A stretch of DNA of 34,710 nucleotides from Gardnerella vaginalis. GTDB lineage: Bacteria; Actinomycetota; Actinomycetes; Actinomycetales; Bifidobacteriaceae. Location of the stretch: positions 217,309 to 252,018 of the forward strand of contig NZ_KQ956813.1 of the NCBI RefSeq assembly GCF_001546455.1. Direction: 5' to 3'. Under the pieces are notes generated by a model, which was given only the letters and a program-made list of their open reading frames with translations, searched no databases and was not told the origin of the DNA. Every line of letters begins with the position of its first letter. Position 1 is the stretch's first letter. Positions 24,715 through 32,655 of this stretch are shown here, in pieces. A program made the translations under genes and the position numbers.

Positions 24715-26397
24715 TCACTTAAGTCGCAAGTCGTATAGCGGCAAAAGAACCTGATTAATGTCAAAAGGCATTCCATCAAGATTCTTTACCTTCGCCGTCA
24801 CAACTTTGTAGTTAAGCAACCAATCGGCTGGAGCATCCTGGCTAATGATTCGCGCAGCTTTAGCAAGAAGCTTGTTAGACTCCTTAGGATTTGCACAAAG
24901 CATAGCCTTAGCATACAAATCTTGAACCTGCTTATTGTTGTAACCGTAGTAATACTTAGGGTCTGCCCACTGGCCAAAATCGTGACTTTCGTTGTGATCT
25001 ACCATAGACAAATCGTAGTTTTTATTGGTATAAACATCGTGCAGCCAAGTTGTAAACTCAACAACATTAACCTTTAAATCAATGCCAATCTGCTTTAGCT
25101 GAGACCTAAGCTGTTCGCCAAGTTGTGTTCCATAGATATTTGGATAAGTAAGCGAAAGATGCAAAGGATTTTCCTCACTAAAACCAGCTTCCTTCATTAA
25201 CGACTTAGCGCGCTTAACGTTATGCGGGTAAAGATTAGTTAAATCTTCATAGCCTGGATCCAAAGAAGGAATAGGGCCGCCAAGCAAAGCATCCGTGCCT
25301 CCTCGCGAAGCAATGATTTGCTTATGATCAATGGCATACCTAATCGCTTGGCGAACACGCTTATCTTTAGTGCGCTCACCATTCATGTTCATAGCAAGCA
25401 CAAACTTATCTGTGGTGTTCCCCGCTTTAACAACATATTTCTTTGAATTCGCCTTAAAAGGCTTAGCAAGCTGACCACTAATAGGCGCCAAAGCCTGAAC
25501 TGCGCCCGAAGAAAGCGCGTCCACAGCCGCAACATCGTCTACAAAATAGCGAACAACAACTTTTGACGTTTTTGCCTTATTAGCGCCCTTATAGCGCGGA
25601 TTTGCCTTTAACACAACACGGTCATTTGGCACGAACTTTTCTACCAGATATGGGCCAGAGCCAACAGCCTGAGTTTTAGCATTGTAATCTGCAAGCTTAT
25701 CGAAGACTAAGCCAGCTCTAGAGCTCAACGCCCACAAGAGCTTTGCATTTGCTTCTTTAAGTCTGATTTCAAACGTGTAATCGCCTTTTGCCTTAGCAGA
25801 TTCAACATTTCCAACCATGTTTGAACCGCGATACTTCTTTGCAATAAGCTCATTAAAAGACCACTCAGCATCTTTAGCGGTAAGCTTGTGGCCATTAGAG
25901 AACACAAGGCCTTTACGCATGTTAAAAGTGTACTTTAATCCGTCTTTGCTTATTTCCCAACTCTTTGCAAGGGAAGGAACAACCTGATTCTTAGCGTTTC
26001 TAGCTACAAGACCTTCGTACACGTTTCCAATCAGCAGCTGCTCTAAAGCAGAGCCAGATTGGTTACGAATATCAAGATTTGTAGGAGCAAGCTTTAAGCC
26101 GATTGACACGGTTTTATTTGACACTTGCGCAGAAGATGTTTGACTTGCAGAATTTTTTTGCGGACCTGTAAACGTTGCAATAATCGCGCTAACTACTGCG
26201 ATTACTACGACTGCTACAGAAACAAGCCAGAATTTTCCTAAACCGCGCTTATTAGTGTTATGCACACTTTTAGACGCAGCGTTAAGAGAAGCATCTGTGC
26301 TAGAGCCAAACTGCAATTCTTCTGCATTTTCTTGCCCAGAGAATTCTTTGGTCACATCTTTAGAGTATGCGCCATTCTTGGGTTCTTTGTTATCCAT
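24715..26397 (-). CDS. Peptide ABC transporter substrate-binding protein (SBP family 5)
   Basis: A 560-residue DppA/OppA-type binding protein that captures peptides outside the membrane for the downstream permeases and ATPase. Unusually it has about 55 hydrophilic N-terminal residues, then one hydrophobic segment (about 56-78) and no lipobox cysteine. It therefore looks anchored by an uncleaved helix rather than by lipid. The family-5 core starts at about residue 90 (VSIGLKLAPTNLDIRNQ...) and includes YTFNMRKGLVFSNGHKLTAKDAEWSFN. The ATG at 26397 follows AGAAAGG with suitable spacing. It is the first gene of the operon. Confidence 0.9.
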   Translation of the reverse strand: MDNKEPKNGAYSKDVTKEFSGQENAEELQFGSSTDASLNAASKSVHNTNKRGLGKFWLVSVAVVVIAVVSAIIATFTGPQKNSASQTSSAQVSNKTVSIGLKLAPTNLDIRNQSGSALEQLLIGNVYEGLVARNAKNQVVPSLAKSWEISKDGLKYTFNMRKGLVFSNGHKLTAKDAEWSFNELIAKKYRGSNMVGNVESAKAKGDYTFEIRLKEANAKLLWALSSRAGLVFDKLADYNAKTQAVGSGPYLVEKFVPNDRVVLKANPRYKGANKAKTSKVVVRYFVDDVAAVDALSSGAVQALAPISGQLAKPFKANSKKYVVKAGNTTDKFVLAMNMNGERTKDKRVRQAIRYAIDHKQIIASRGGTDALLGGPIPSLDPGYEDLTNLYPHNVKRAKSLMKEAGFSEENPLHLSLTYPNIYGTQLGEQLRSQLKQIGIDLKVNVVEFTTWLHDVYTNKNYDLSMVDHNESHDFGQWADPKYYYGYNNKQVQDLYAKAMLCANPKESNKLLAKAARIISQDAPADWLLNYKVVTAKVKNLDGMPFDINQVLLPLYDLRLK

Positions 26398-26464
26398 TCA
26401 TCAAACCTTTCTGGATTGAATTAGATACATACCTGTTCAATTTTTAAGCTCGTTGCTTAGAAAA

Positions 26465-26480
26465 GCTGCACTTTTGCAGC
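26465..26480 (-). terminator. Small hairpin with T run in the peptide operon leader
   Basis: GCTGCA (26465-26470) and TGCAGC (26475-26480) pair around a 4-base loop. On the minus strand the stem is followed by TTTT. It lies between the putative promoter and the binding-protein start, so it could act as an attenuator. The stem is short. Confidence 0.35.
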
Positions 26481-26494
26481 ACAAGTCAACGGCG

Positions 26495-26523
26495 TATACA
26501 ATCGTAGCTTGCTCACAAGTCAA
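26495..26523 (-). promoter_or_regulatory. Likely promoter of the peptide ABC operon
   Basis: On the minus strand TTGACT (26523-26518) is followed after exactly 17 bases by TGTATA (26500-26495), about 100 bp upstream of the binding-protein start. TTGACTTGTG recurs 35 bp further downstream, which may be part of an operator. Confidence 0.4.
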
Positions 26524-26551
26524 TTAAAGCTAGAGCGAGTCTAAAAACTTA

Positions 26552-26597
26552 TTTATAAGTGATTGACATTTATGTTTATAAGTGATTGACATTTATG
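26552..26597. repeat. Perfect 23-bp tandem duplication
   Basis: The units at 26552-26574 and 26575-26597 are identical. Each contains TATAAGTGATTGACATT, including one TTGACA hexamer. The pair lies in the divergent gap, about 175 bp upstream of pdxS and 155 bp upstream of the peptide operon. Confidence 0.95.
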
Positions 26598-26770
26598 CGT
26601 TTTTGCAAAAAATTTATCGTCATTTTAATCAACATATCCTATGAATGTGGTTAAATTCCATCAGACGTAAACTTGCAAACGTGCGCATAAAAATGTTACA
26701 CACACATACACGTGTTACACAACATGCACGCAAAATGCGCCAATAAAACGCCAATAAAAAGCGAGGAATA

Positions 26771-27706
26771 ATGGCAGAGAACTTGAATACTACAGTAACA
26801 GTAAACGAATCTTCGGATCCGCAAAATAACGGCGGCCAAGACCGCACTGCTCTAAATCGCCAGCTTGCACAAATGCTTAAGGGTGGCGTAATTATGGATG
26901 TTACTACTCCAGAGCAAGCAAAAATTGCTGAAGATTCTGGAGCTTGCGCTGTTATGGCGTTGGAGCGTATTCCTGCCGATATTCGTGCAGCGGGCGGCGT
27001 TTCTAGAATGAGCGACCCAGCTATGATTCACGGAATCCAAGAGGCTGTGTCTATTCCTGTTATGGCAAAATGCCGCATTGGTCATTTTGTAGAAGCGCAA
27101 GTGCTTGAAGCCATTGAGATTGATTACATTGACGAAAGCGAAGTGCTTAGCCCAGCCGACGACGTGTACCACATTAACAAGCGCGATTTTGCAGTTCCAT
27201 TTGTTTGCGGCGCCAAGGATTTGGGCGAGGCTTTACGCCGAATTAACGAAGGCGCTTCCATGATTCGCACAAAGGGCGAGCCAGGAACTGGAGACGTAAT
27301 TCAGGCAGTGCGCCACATGCGAATGATGAATTCCGCAATCCGCAAGCTTACAAGCATGCGCGAAGATGAGCTTTTTGAAGAAGCTAAGACCTTGCGCGTG
27401 CCTTTTGATCTTGTAAAGTACGTTGCACAGAACAGCAAGCTTCCTGTTGTAAACTTTGCCGCTGGCGGCGTTGCTACCCCTGCAGACGCTGCTTTGATGA
27501 TGCAGCTTGGCGCTGAAGGCGTTTTCGTTGGCTCTGGCATCTTTAAGTCTGGCGACCCAGCAAAGCGTGCTGCTGCAATCGTTAAGGCTGTTACTAATTA
27601 CAAAGACGCTAAGATGATTGCTAAGCTTTCCGAGAATTTGGGCGAGGCAATGGTTGGAATTAACGAGCAAGAAATCAAGCTCTTAATGGCCAATCGCGGT
27701 GAGTGA
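26771..27706 (+). CDS. pdxS: Pyridoxal 5'-phosphate synthase, PdxS subunit
   Basis: PdxS builds PLP from ribose 5-phosphate, glyceraldehyde 3-phosphate and ammonia supplied by PdxT. The 311-residue product has the family core from [38 protein letters not shown]43, K100 (VMAKCRIGH) and K168 ([11 protein letters not shown]) match the substrate-binding aspartate and the two Schiff-base lysines. The first 25 residues are a polar extension beyond the usual start. The ATG follows GCGAGGAATA. pdxT begins at or just after its stop codon, forming a two-gene operon. Confidence 0.97.
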   Translation: MAENLNTTVTVNESSDPQNNGGQDRTALNRQLAQMLKGGVIMDVTTPEQAKIAEDSGACAVMALERIPADIRAAGGVSRMSDPAMIHGIQEAVSIPVMAKCRIGHFVEAQVLEAIEIDYIDESEVLSPADDVYHINKRDFAVPFVCGAKDLGEALRRINEGASMIRTKGEPGTGDVIQAVRHMRMMNSAIRKLTSMREDELFEEAKTLRVPFDLVKYVAQNSKLPVVNFAAGGVATPADAALMMQLGAEGVFVGSGIFKSGDPAKRAAAIVKAVTNYKDAKMIAKLSENLGEAMVGINEQEIKLLMANRGE

Positions 27707-27721
27707 TTGAGGCGAATTATT

Positions 27722-28315
27722 TTGGCAAACTCACCTATCAATACAAATAATTGCGCGCACACTGTAGCCGTTCTAGCTGTTCAAGGAGCTTTTCTTGAGC
27801 ATCGCTTAATGCTGGAAAAGCTGGGCGCGCGCGTTATTGAGCTTCGTCAAGCGCGAGATTTGGAGCAATCTTTTGACCGCCTTGTTTTGCCTGGCGGCGA
27901 AAGCACTGTACAATCAAAGCTTCTTAAAGAGCAAAACATGCTTGAGCCTTTGCGCGAGAAAATTGCAAGCGGAATGCCTGTTCTTGGCACTTGTGCAGGG
28001 CTGATTTTGCTTGCAAAGAACGTGGAAGGAAACGAAGTTAGCGGATTTGGCACTCTAGACGTTACTGTTAAGCGAAACGCTTACGGACGCCAGCTTGGAA
28101 GCTTCCACTACGAATCTAATTTTGGCAGTCTTAGCAAAGTTCCAATGACATTTATTCGCGCGCCTTATATTGCGCAAGTTGGACCAAATGCCGAGGCTCT
28201 TGCAACTGTAGACGGCAACGTGGTGGCTGCTCGCCAAGGAAACCAGATTGGCACAGCTTTCCACCCAGAGCTTGACGAAGACACAAGAATCCACCAACTT
28301 TTCTTGGATTTGTAG
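27722..28315 (+). CDS. pdxT: Pyridoxal 5'-phosphate synthase glutaminase, PdxT subunit
   Basis: A class I glutamine amidotransferase that releases ammonia from glutamine and channels it to PdxS. It has 197 residues from the TTG at 27722 (MANSPINTNN...), chosen because GAGG lies 9 nt upstream. The frame also allows TTG at 27707, right after the pdxS stop, with a site too close to the codon. Visible motifs are AVQGAFLEH (19-27), LPGGESTV (56-63), the nucleophile C91 in LGTCAGLILLA, and H181/E183 in TAFHPELDED. Together with pdxS it makes a complete de novo PLP pathway. PLP serves alr in this same window. Confidence 0.95.
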   Translation: MANSPINTNNCAHTVAVLAVQGAFLEHRLMLEKLGARVIELRQARDLEQSFDRLVLPGGESTVQSKLLKEQNMLEPLREKIASGMPVLGTCAGLILLAKNVEGNEVSGFGTLDVTVKRNAYGRQLGSFHYESNFGSLSKVPMTFIRAPYIAQVGPNAEALATVDGNVVAARQGNQIGTAFHPELDEDTRIHQLFLDL

Positions 28316-28344
28316 ATATCTTAAGATTGTAAATTCTTGTAAAT

Positions 28345-28383
28345 TAAAGTGGCACTTAAATCACTTGATTAAGTGCCACTTTA
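28345..28383. terminator. Strong hairpin between pdxT and the GH13 gene
   Basis: TAAAGTGGCACTTAA (28345-28359) and TTAAGTGCCACTTTA (28369-28383) are perfect 15-bp arms with a 9-base loop. It lies between convergent genes and can fold equally well from either strand. The flanking T/A runs are short, but the stem is very stable for this DNA. Confidence 0.8.
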
Positions 28384-28417
28384 ATTATTAAAACGCCATT
28401 AAATCGCCAGCAAATCG

Positions 28418-30181
28418 CTATTTTACTTCAAAAATCGCGTATCCAAAGGCTCCAATAGAGTGATTTTGAGCATCATAATTGTAGCTAATAATCGGCTTAC
28501 AATCAGGCAAAACACTAAACGAATCATTAGACTCATTGAACGCATTTAAAGCCACAACAACGCGCTTAGAGCTGGTTTCTCGCGCAAACACAAACTTTCC
28601 GCGCTCGTCATAGTCAAGAACCCTAAAATTGCCATGAACAAAGCAATCGTTGCTTTTACGCAATTTTATAAGTTCGCGGAATAAGTCACGATTATCCTTT
28701 ACAGGATTTGCCCAAGGCATAGCGGCGCGATAATCACACTCTTCAAAACCAACTACCCCAAGCTCATCACCGTAGAACACGCTTGGAGTTCCAACAGATG
28801 TAAGAAGGCAAAGTTCAGCCAAGCGGAATCGCTTATCTTGCTCGCAAGAATCGCCAGAATCCGCGGAATTTTGCGCGCACAAGCTCCTAAAGCGACTAAC
28901 GTCATGACTATCAAGCAAATTCAACTGACCCTGAACAATCGGGAATGGGTATCTTAAAAGCATATCCACAAATCGACTATTAAACTCGCGCGCGTTAATC
29001 TTGCCAAAAGCAAAGAAATCGCGGCAAACTTTGCGGAACTCGTAGTTCATAGTGGAGTCAAACATGTCTCCCTGCAGCCAGCGCTCAGAATTCTCCCAAA
29101 TCTCCGCAATCAAAACGCTATCTTTTTTGGTCTTTTTAGCAACAGTGCGGAAAGCGCGCCAAAAGTCTTTATCAACCTCATTCGCAACATCCAAACGCCA
29201 ACCGTCAACATCAAAATCTTCAAGCCAATAGCGGCAAACGTCCATAAAATAGTTTCGAACTTGTGGATTAGAAGTATTGAGCTTTGGCATTTTACGCTCA
29301 TACGCAAAACACGTGTAGCTTGGGCGCTCGCCATCTTCGGGGCGCTTAACAGGGAACTTTAGCCCGTAGAACCAGTCCTTGTATTGCGAATTTTCGCCAT
29401 TTTTAACAACATCGTCGAAAGCAAAGAAGTACCAACTAGAATGATTAAAAACGCCGTCAATAATTATGTGCATGCCGCGATTATGAACCTCGCTAACAAG
29501 CTCCCTAAAATCGTCGTCCGTTCCTAAATTAGGGCAAACATGGTAGTAATCAAGAAGATCGTAACGATGGTATTCTGCAGCTGTAAAAATAGGATTTAAA
29601 TACAGGCAATTAAAGCCCAAATCCTCAATATAATCAAGATTTTCAATTATGCCTCTAATTGTTCCACCCAAACGAGTGTGCAAAGTTTGGCCAGTTTTCT
29701 CATCAAAATAATCTTTTGCCGCGCAACTTATTCCACGCTTAGAATCTGCAAAACTATCTGGGAAAATGTTATAAACAACAGCCTCTTTAAGCCAATGTGG
29801 AACGTCGCTAATCTCCTCGCGGCGAATAAATGGGAACTGGTAGACTTCTGTACGATCTTCTGGAAAATCAGCCGCAATAGTATCGGCGTACAAATACAAG
29901 CGCTCATCCGCATCTTGCATCTCAAAGTAATAACAAACTCTATCTAAATCGCCGCTTATATTCGCTTCATAGTAGTCAAAGTAATCGTCACTTGCAATCT
30001 TTTCCATTTTAAGCGTGCGGAACTTATCTAACGGAGTTAAATCAACGCGATTTCCGTAATGCAAAACGCATGAGCTAAGATTATTCTTTGCCGCACGCAA
30101 GCGAATTGTTAAGCAATATTCTGCCGTAGAATACGCATACTGGGAAAGTGGCCTATGCAATATTGCTTGACGATTTATCAT
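28418..30181 (-). CDS. GH13 alpha-glucan hydrolase (neopullulanase/cyclomaltodextrinase type)
   Basis: A 587-residue alpha-amylase-family enzyme with an N-terminal beta domain like CBM34 (about 1-125), as in cyclomaltodextrinases and neopullulanases. Conserved regions are DGVFNHSS (242-249), the nucleophile D331 in GWRLDVANEV, the acid/base E360 in LIAEIWEN, and the transition-state D427 in LLDSHDVSRF. There is no signal peptide, so it acts in the cytoplasm on imported maltodextrins or cyclodextrins. Exact substrate preference cannot be told. The ATG at 30181 follows AAAGGA. It is divergent from coaX. No sugar-transport gene is adjacent. Confidence 0.92.
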   Translation of the reverse strand: MINRQAILHRPLSQYAYSTAEYCLTIRLRAAKNNLSSCVLHYGNRVDLTPLDKFRTLKMEKIASDDYFDYYEANISGDLDRVCYYFEMQDADERLYLYADTIAADFPEDRTEVYQFPFIRREEISDVPHWLKEAVVYNIFPDSFADSKRGISCAAKDYFDEKTGQTLHTRLGGTIRGIIENLDYIEDLGFNCLYLNPIFTAAEYHRYDLLDYYHVCPNLGTDDDFRELVSEVHNRGMHIIIDGVFNHSSWYFFAFDDVVKNGENSQYKDWFYGLKFPVKRPEDGERPSYTCFAYERKMPKLNTSNPQVRNYFMDVCRYWLEDFDVDGWRLDVANEVDKDFWRAFRTVAKKTKKDSVLIAEIWENSERWLQGDMFDSTMNYEFRKVCRDFFAFGKINAREFNSRFVDMLLRYPFPIVQGQLNLLDSHDVSRFRSLCAQNSADSGDSCEQDKRFRLAELCLLTSVGTPSVFYGDELGVVGFEECDYRAAMPWANPVKDNRDLFRELIKLRKSNDCFVHGNFRVLDYDERGKFVFARETSSKRVVVALNAFNESNDSFSVLPDCKPIISYNYDAQNHSIGAFGYAIFEVK

Positions 30182-30389
30182 TTACATTTCCTTTCTAGCC
30201 TCGCTGCCATTGTTTTCGACTTTATCACCTACTCTTCTACACCGACACACTTTGATGGTGATTTCCTAAAACGCAACTCCAAACAAGGAAAGCTTGTAAT
30301 TGCCCGCAACAGACTTAGCATTAATGTAGTATTGCTCTAAAGATACGCATACTTAAGTTTGGCAACACACAAACACAACGGAGGCGGTT

Positions 30390-31160
30390 ATGCTTTTAGC
30401 AGTCGATATTGGCAACACGAATATTGTGCTTGGATTCTTAGATAACGGCAAGATTGTGGGCACTTATAGAATGACTACAAAAGCAAATCACACTTCCGAC
30501 GAATACGGCATTATGATTACGCAATTCCTTAATTTAAGCGGTTTTAGCGTAAACGATGTTGAAGATGTTATTGTTGCTTCGGTTGTTCCAAAAGTTATGC
30601 ACTCCTTCCGCGCAAGCATTGTTAAGTTTTTGCAAATCGACCCTATGATTGTAGGCCCTGGCGTAAAAACTGGCGTAAATATTAGGATTGACGAGCCACG
30701 ATCCTTAGGCGCAGACTGCTTAGCAGATTGCGTTGGAGCGTTTAAAGAATACGGCGGCCCAGTATTGGTAATTGACTTTGGCACTGCTACAACCTATAAC
30801 TACGTTGATGAAAACGCAGCCATTACATGCGGACTTATTTGCACGGGAATTAGTTCGGCTGCGGCAGCACTATGGGATAATGCGGCTCAGCTTCCAGAAG
30901 TTGAGATTTCGCGCCCTAAATCCGTTTTGGCAAAATCCACTCGCCCCGCTATGCAAGCTGGACTCTACTACAGCTTCTTAGGTGGCATTGAGCGCACAAT
31001 TGAGCAATTTAAAATAGAGATAGACGAGCCATTTAAGGTTGTTGCAACAGGCGGATTAGGTCGTCTTTTTGAAAAAGATGTTAAAGCAATCGATTACTAC
31101 GATCCAAACTTGATTTTTAAAGGAATGTACGAGATTTATAGAAGAACAACAGGCTGCTAG
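30390..31160 (+). CDS. coaX: Type III pantothenate kinase
   Basis: CoaX phosphorylates pantothenate in the first step of coenzyme A synthesis. The 256-residue product has the ASKHA phosphate loop VDIGNTNIVLG (5-15), the pantothenate/catalytic region VGPGVKTG (88-95) and SLGAD (105-109), and the second phosphate element DFGTATTYN (129-137). Family members usually have GADR at the third site; here it reads GADC (107-110). The ATG at 30390 is preceded by GGAGG with 5 nt spacing. It is a stand-alone gene, divergent from the GH13 gene and convergent with the sugar-binding lipoprotein gene. Confidence 0.94.
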   Translation: MLLAVDIGNTNIVLGFLDNGKIVGTYRMTTKANHTSDEYGIMITQFLNLSGFSVNDVEDVIVASVVPKVMHSFRASIVKFLQIDPMIVGPGVKTGVNIRIDEPRSLGADCLADCVGAFKEYGGPVLVIDFGTATTYNYVDENAAITCGLICTGISSAAAALWDNAAQLPEVEISRPKSVLAKSTRPAMQAGLYYSFLGGIERTIEQFKIEIDEPFKVVATGGLGRLFEKDVKAIDYYDPNLIFKGMYEIYRRTTGC

Positions 31161-31172
31161 ACGACTTTTCTA

Positions 31173-31210
31173 GTGCGCTAGCGCACAAGCACACTAACAC
31201 ACTAGCGCAC
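31173..31210. terminator. Palindromic hairpin region between coaX and the sugar SBP gene
   Basis: GTGCGCTAGCGCAC (31173-31186) is a perfect 14-bp palindrome. Its left half can also pair with a second CTAGCGCAC at 31202-31210, which forms the end of the convergent lipoprotein gene including its TAG stop. Two alternative hairpins are therefore possible. No T tract is present on the plus strand side. Confidence 0.45.
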
Positions 31211-32653
31211 AACAAAGCCCTGATTATACCCGTATTCTTTTAAGTCTTTTTTCCAAAGCGCAATCCCATCTTTAAGCCGAATCTTAGGACCAGGATCGTC
31301 TGGAAGAACAAAATCCTTGCCATCATCTTGCTTAATTCCAGCGTCAATCATGGCTTTAATGTTTAAGCGCGCTTTTGACTTTCGATTCCAATCGTAAGCC
31401 AATCCAACTGTGGAACGAAAATCGCTACGCGAATAAACTTCAAATGGCAAATACTTGTACCCCGTATACACATGTTGCGCTGCATCAGCAAAGACTCGAT
31501 TAAAGCGTTGACCGCCAAAATATGGCACTTTAATCCCCCGAGAATCCAAAACAGTAGTCTTATTTAAAAATGCGCTATCTCTAAGAGTTACAACGTCTGC
31601 TGGAAACGCTCCCGCACTAACGCGTTCTTTAATGCCTTCTTGAGTGTGGCAAACAAAATCAACAAAACGCATTGCAGCTTCTGGCTTTCTACTAGACTGC
31701 AAAACGCTTAGCGCAGACCCACCCATTTGCGCATTATGATTTTTGCCATCCATTGTTGGAACTCTTGCAACACGCCACAACCCTGCTCCCCCCGGAATAT
31801 CGCGCATTAAAAGCGATGTCATCCAAGCTCCAGCAAAAACGGAAGCAACATTGCCAGACCCAACAGCGTTCTTCCAAGCTGGAGTCCAGGTTGTAAGTCT
31901 TGTATCAACTAAGTCTTCGTCAATCATAGACTGCCAGAATTTAGTAAAATCCTTTGTTCCCTTGTCTTTACTTAAGCGAACTGTAACGGTTTTTCCGTCG
32001 TGCGAAGTAATAAACGGGTGGCCGCCCGAAAGCCAAATCATAGCGTTGTAAAAGCTTGCATCACCAGAATCGGCAGCAATGTAAACGCCTATGCTTTTTA
32101 GCTTTCTTGCAGCGTGAATATAGTCTTTCCAAGTGTGAATTTGCGTAGCGTCCACGCCTGCCTGGTTAAACACGTCTTGATTATAAAACCACGCCAAAGG
32201 CCCCGAATCCATTGGCAAACCGTATATACGCCCGCCTAATTGCACAGAAGACCAAGATCCTGGAGTATAAAAAGTTTGAGTTCCCTGCACCCTATCTGTA
32301 ATGTCTAAAAGCTGCCCGCTAACTGCGTATTGTGGCAAAGCATAGTACTCAAGTTGAGCAACATCTGGCATGCCATAGCCATCTTGAATAGCACTGTTAA
32401 GATTGCCATACCCGCTTGTGTCTTTGATTGCAACTTTAATATCGGGATTTTGCTTCTCAAAATCCGCTGCAATCCGCTTCATGCTTGGCTCCCAAGACCA
32501 CACTGTGATTTTTGTTCTAGAATCAACAGATCCGCATGATGCACAAAAAACAACAGCAAAAACACATAAAACAGCAGTTATTATGCGCCTAACAAAACAG
32601 TCAGAAATCTGCTTGCGATTTTTGCGCGGGCTTCTTTTATACATAACTCTCAC
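31202..32653 (-). CDS. Sugar-type ABC transporter substrate-binding lipoprotein
   Basis: A 483-residue binding protein of the family-1 sugar SBP type. The N-terminus is basic, followed by a hydrophobic segment (about 23-37) and a lipoprotein-like cysteine C40 in VFCASCGS. Cysteine rather than leucine is at -3, so the lipobox is imperfect. The core TKITVWSWEPSMKRIAADFEKQNPDIKV and later GLPMDSGPLAWFYNQDVFNQAGVD are typical. The frame starts GTG at 32653, 2 bp after the glmS stop, with GTGGA upstream; an ATG 9 bp inside is also possible. It is probably co-transcribed with glmS. No permease gene follows, so its partners must be encoded elsewhere. Confidence 0.87.
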   Translation of the reverse strand: MRVMYKRSPRKNRKQISDCFVRRIITAVLCVFAVVFCASCGSVDSRTKITVWSWEPSMKRIAADFEKQNPDIKVAIKDTSGYGNLNSAIQDGYGMPDVAQLEYYALPQYAVSGQLLDITDRVQGTQTFYTPGSWSSVQLGGRIYGLPMDSGPLAWFYNQDVFNQAGVDATQIHTWKDYIHAARKLKSIGVYIAADSGDASFYNAMIWLSGGHPFITSHDGKTVTVRLSKDKGTKDFTKFWQSMIDEDLVDTRLTTWTPAWKNAVGSGNVASVFAGAWMTSLLMRDIPGGAGLWRVARVPTMDGKNHNAQMGGSALSVLQSSRKPEAAMRFVDFVCHTQEGIKERVSAGAFPADVVTLRDSAFLNKTTVLDSRGIKVPYFGGQRFNRVFADAAQHVYTGYKYLPFEVYSRSDFRSTVGLAYDWNRKSKARLNIKAMIDAGIKQDDGKDFVLPDDPGPKIRLKDGIALWKKDLKEYGYNQGFVVR

Positions 32654-32655
32654 TG

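Larger units (their letters stand above)
26398..26770. other. Divergent regulatory gap between the peptide operon and pdxS
   Basis: No gene is seen in these 373 bp. It contains a likely promoter for the peptide operon, a small hairpin with a T run in that operon's leader, a perfect 23-bp tandem duplication, and two copies of CGCCAATAAAA just before the pdxS ribosome site. A weak pdxS promoter can be read as TCGTCA, 17 bases, then TATGAA, near 26615-26645. Confidence 0.6.

Noticed and set aside
26629..26847. 72-residue minus-strand frame in the pdxS upstream gap
   Set aside because: It overlaps the pdxS N-terminus, has no ribosome site and a composition typical of a chance frame.
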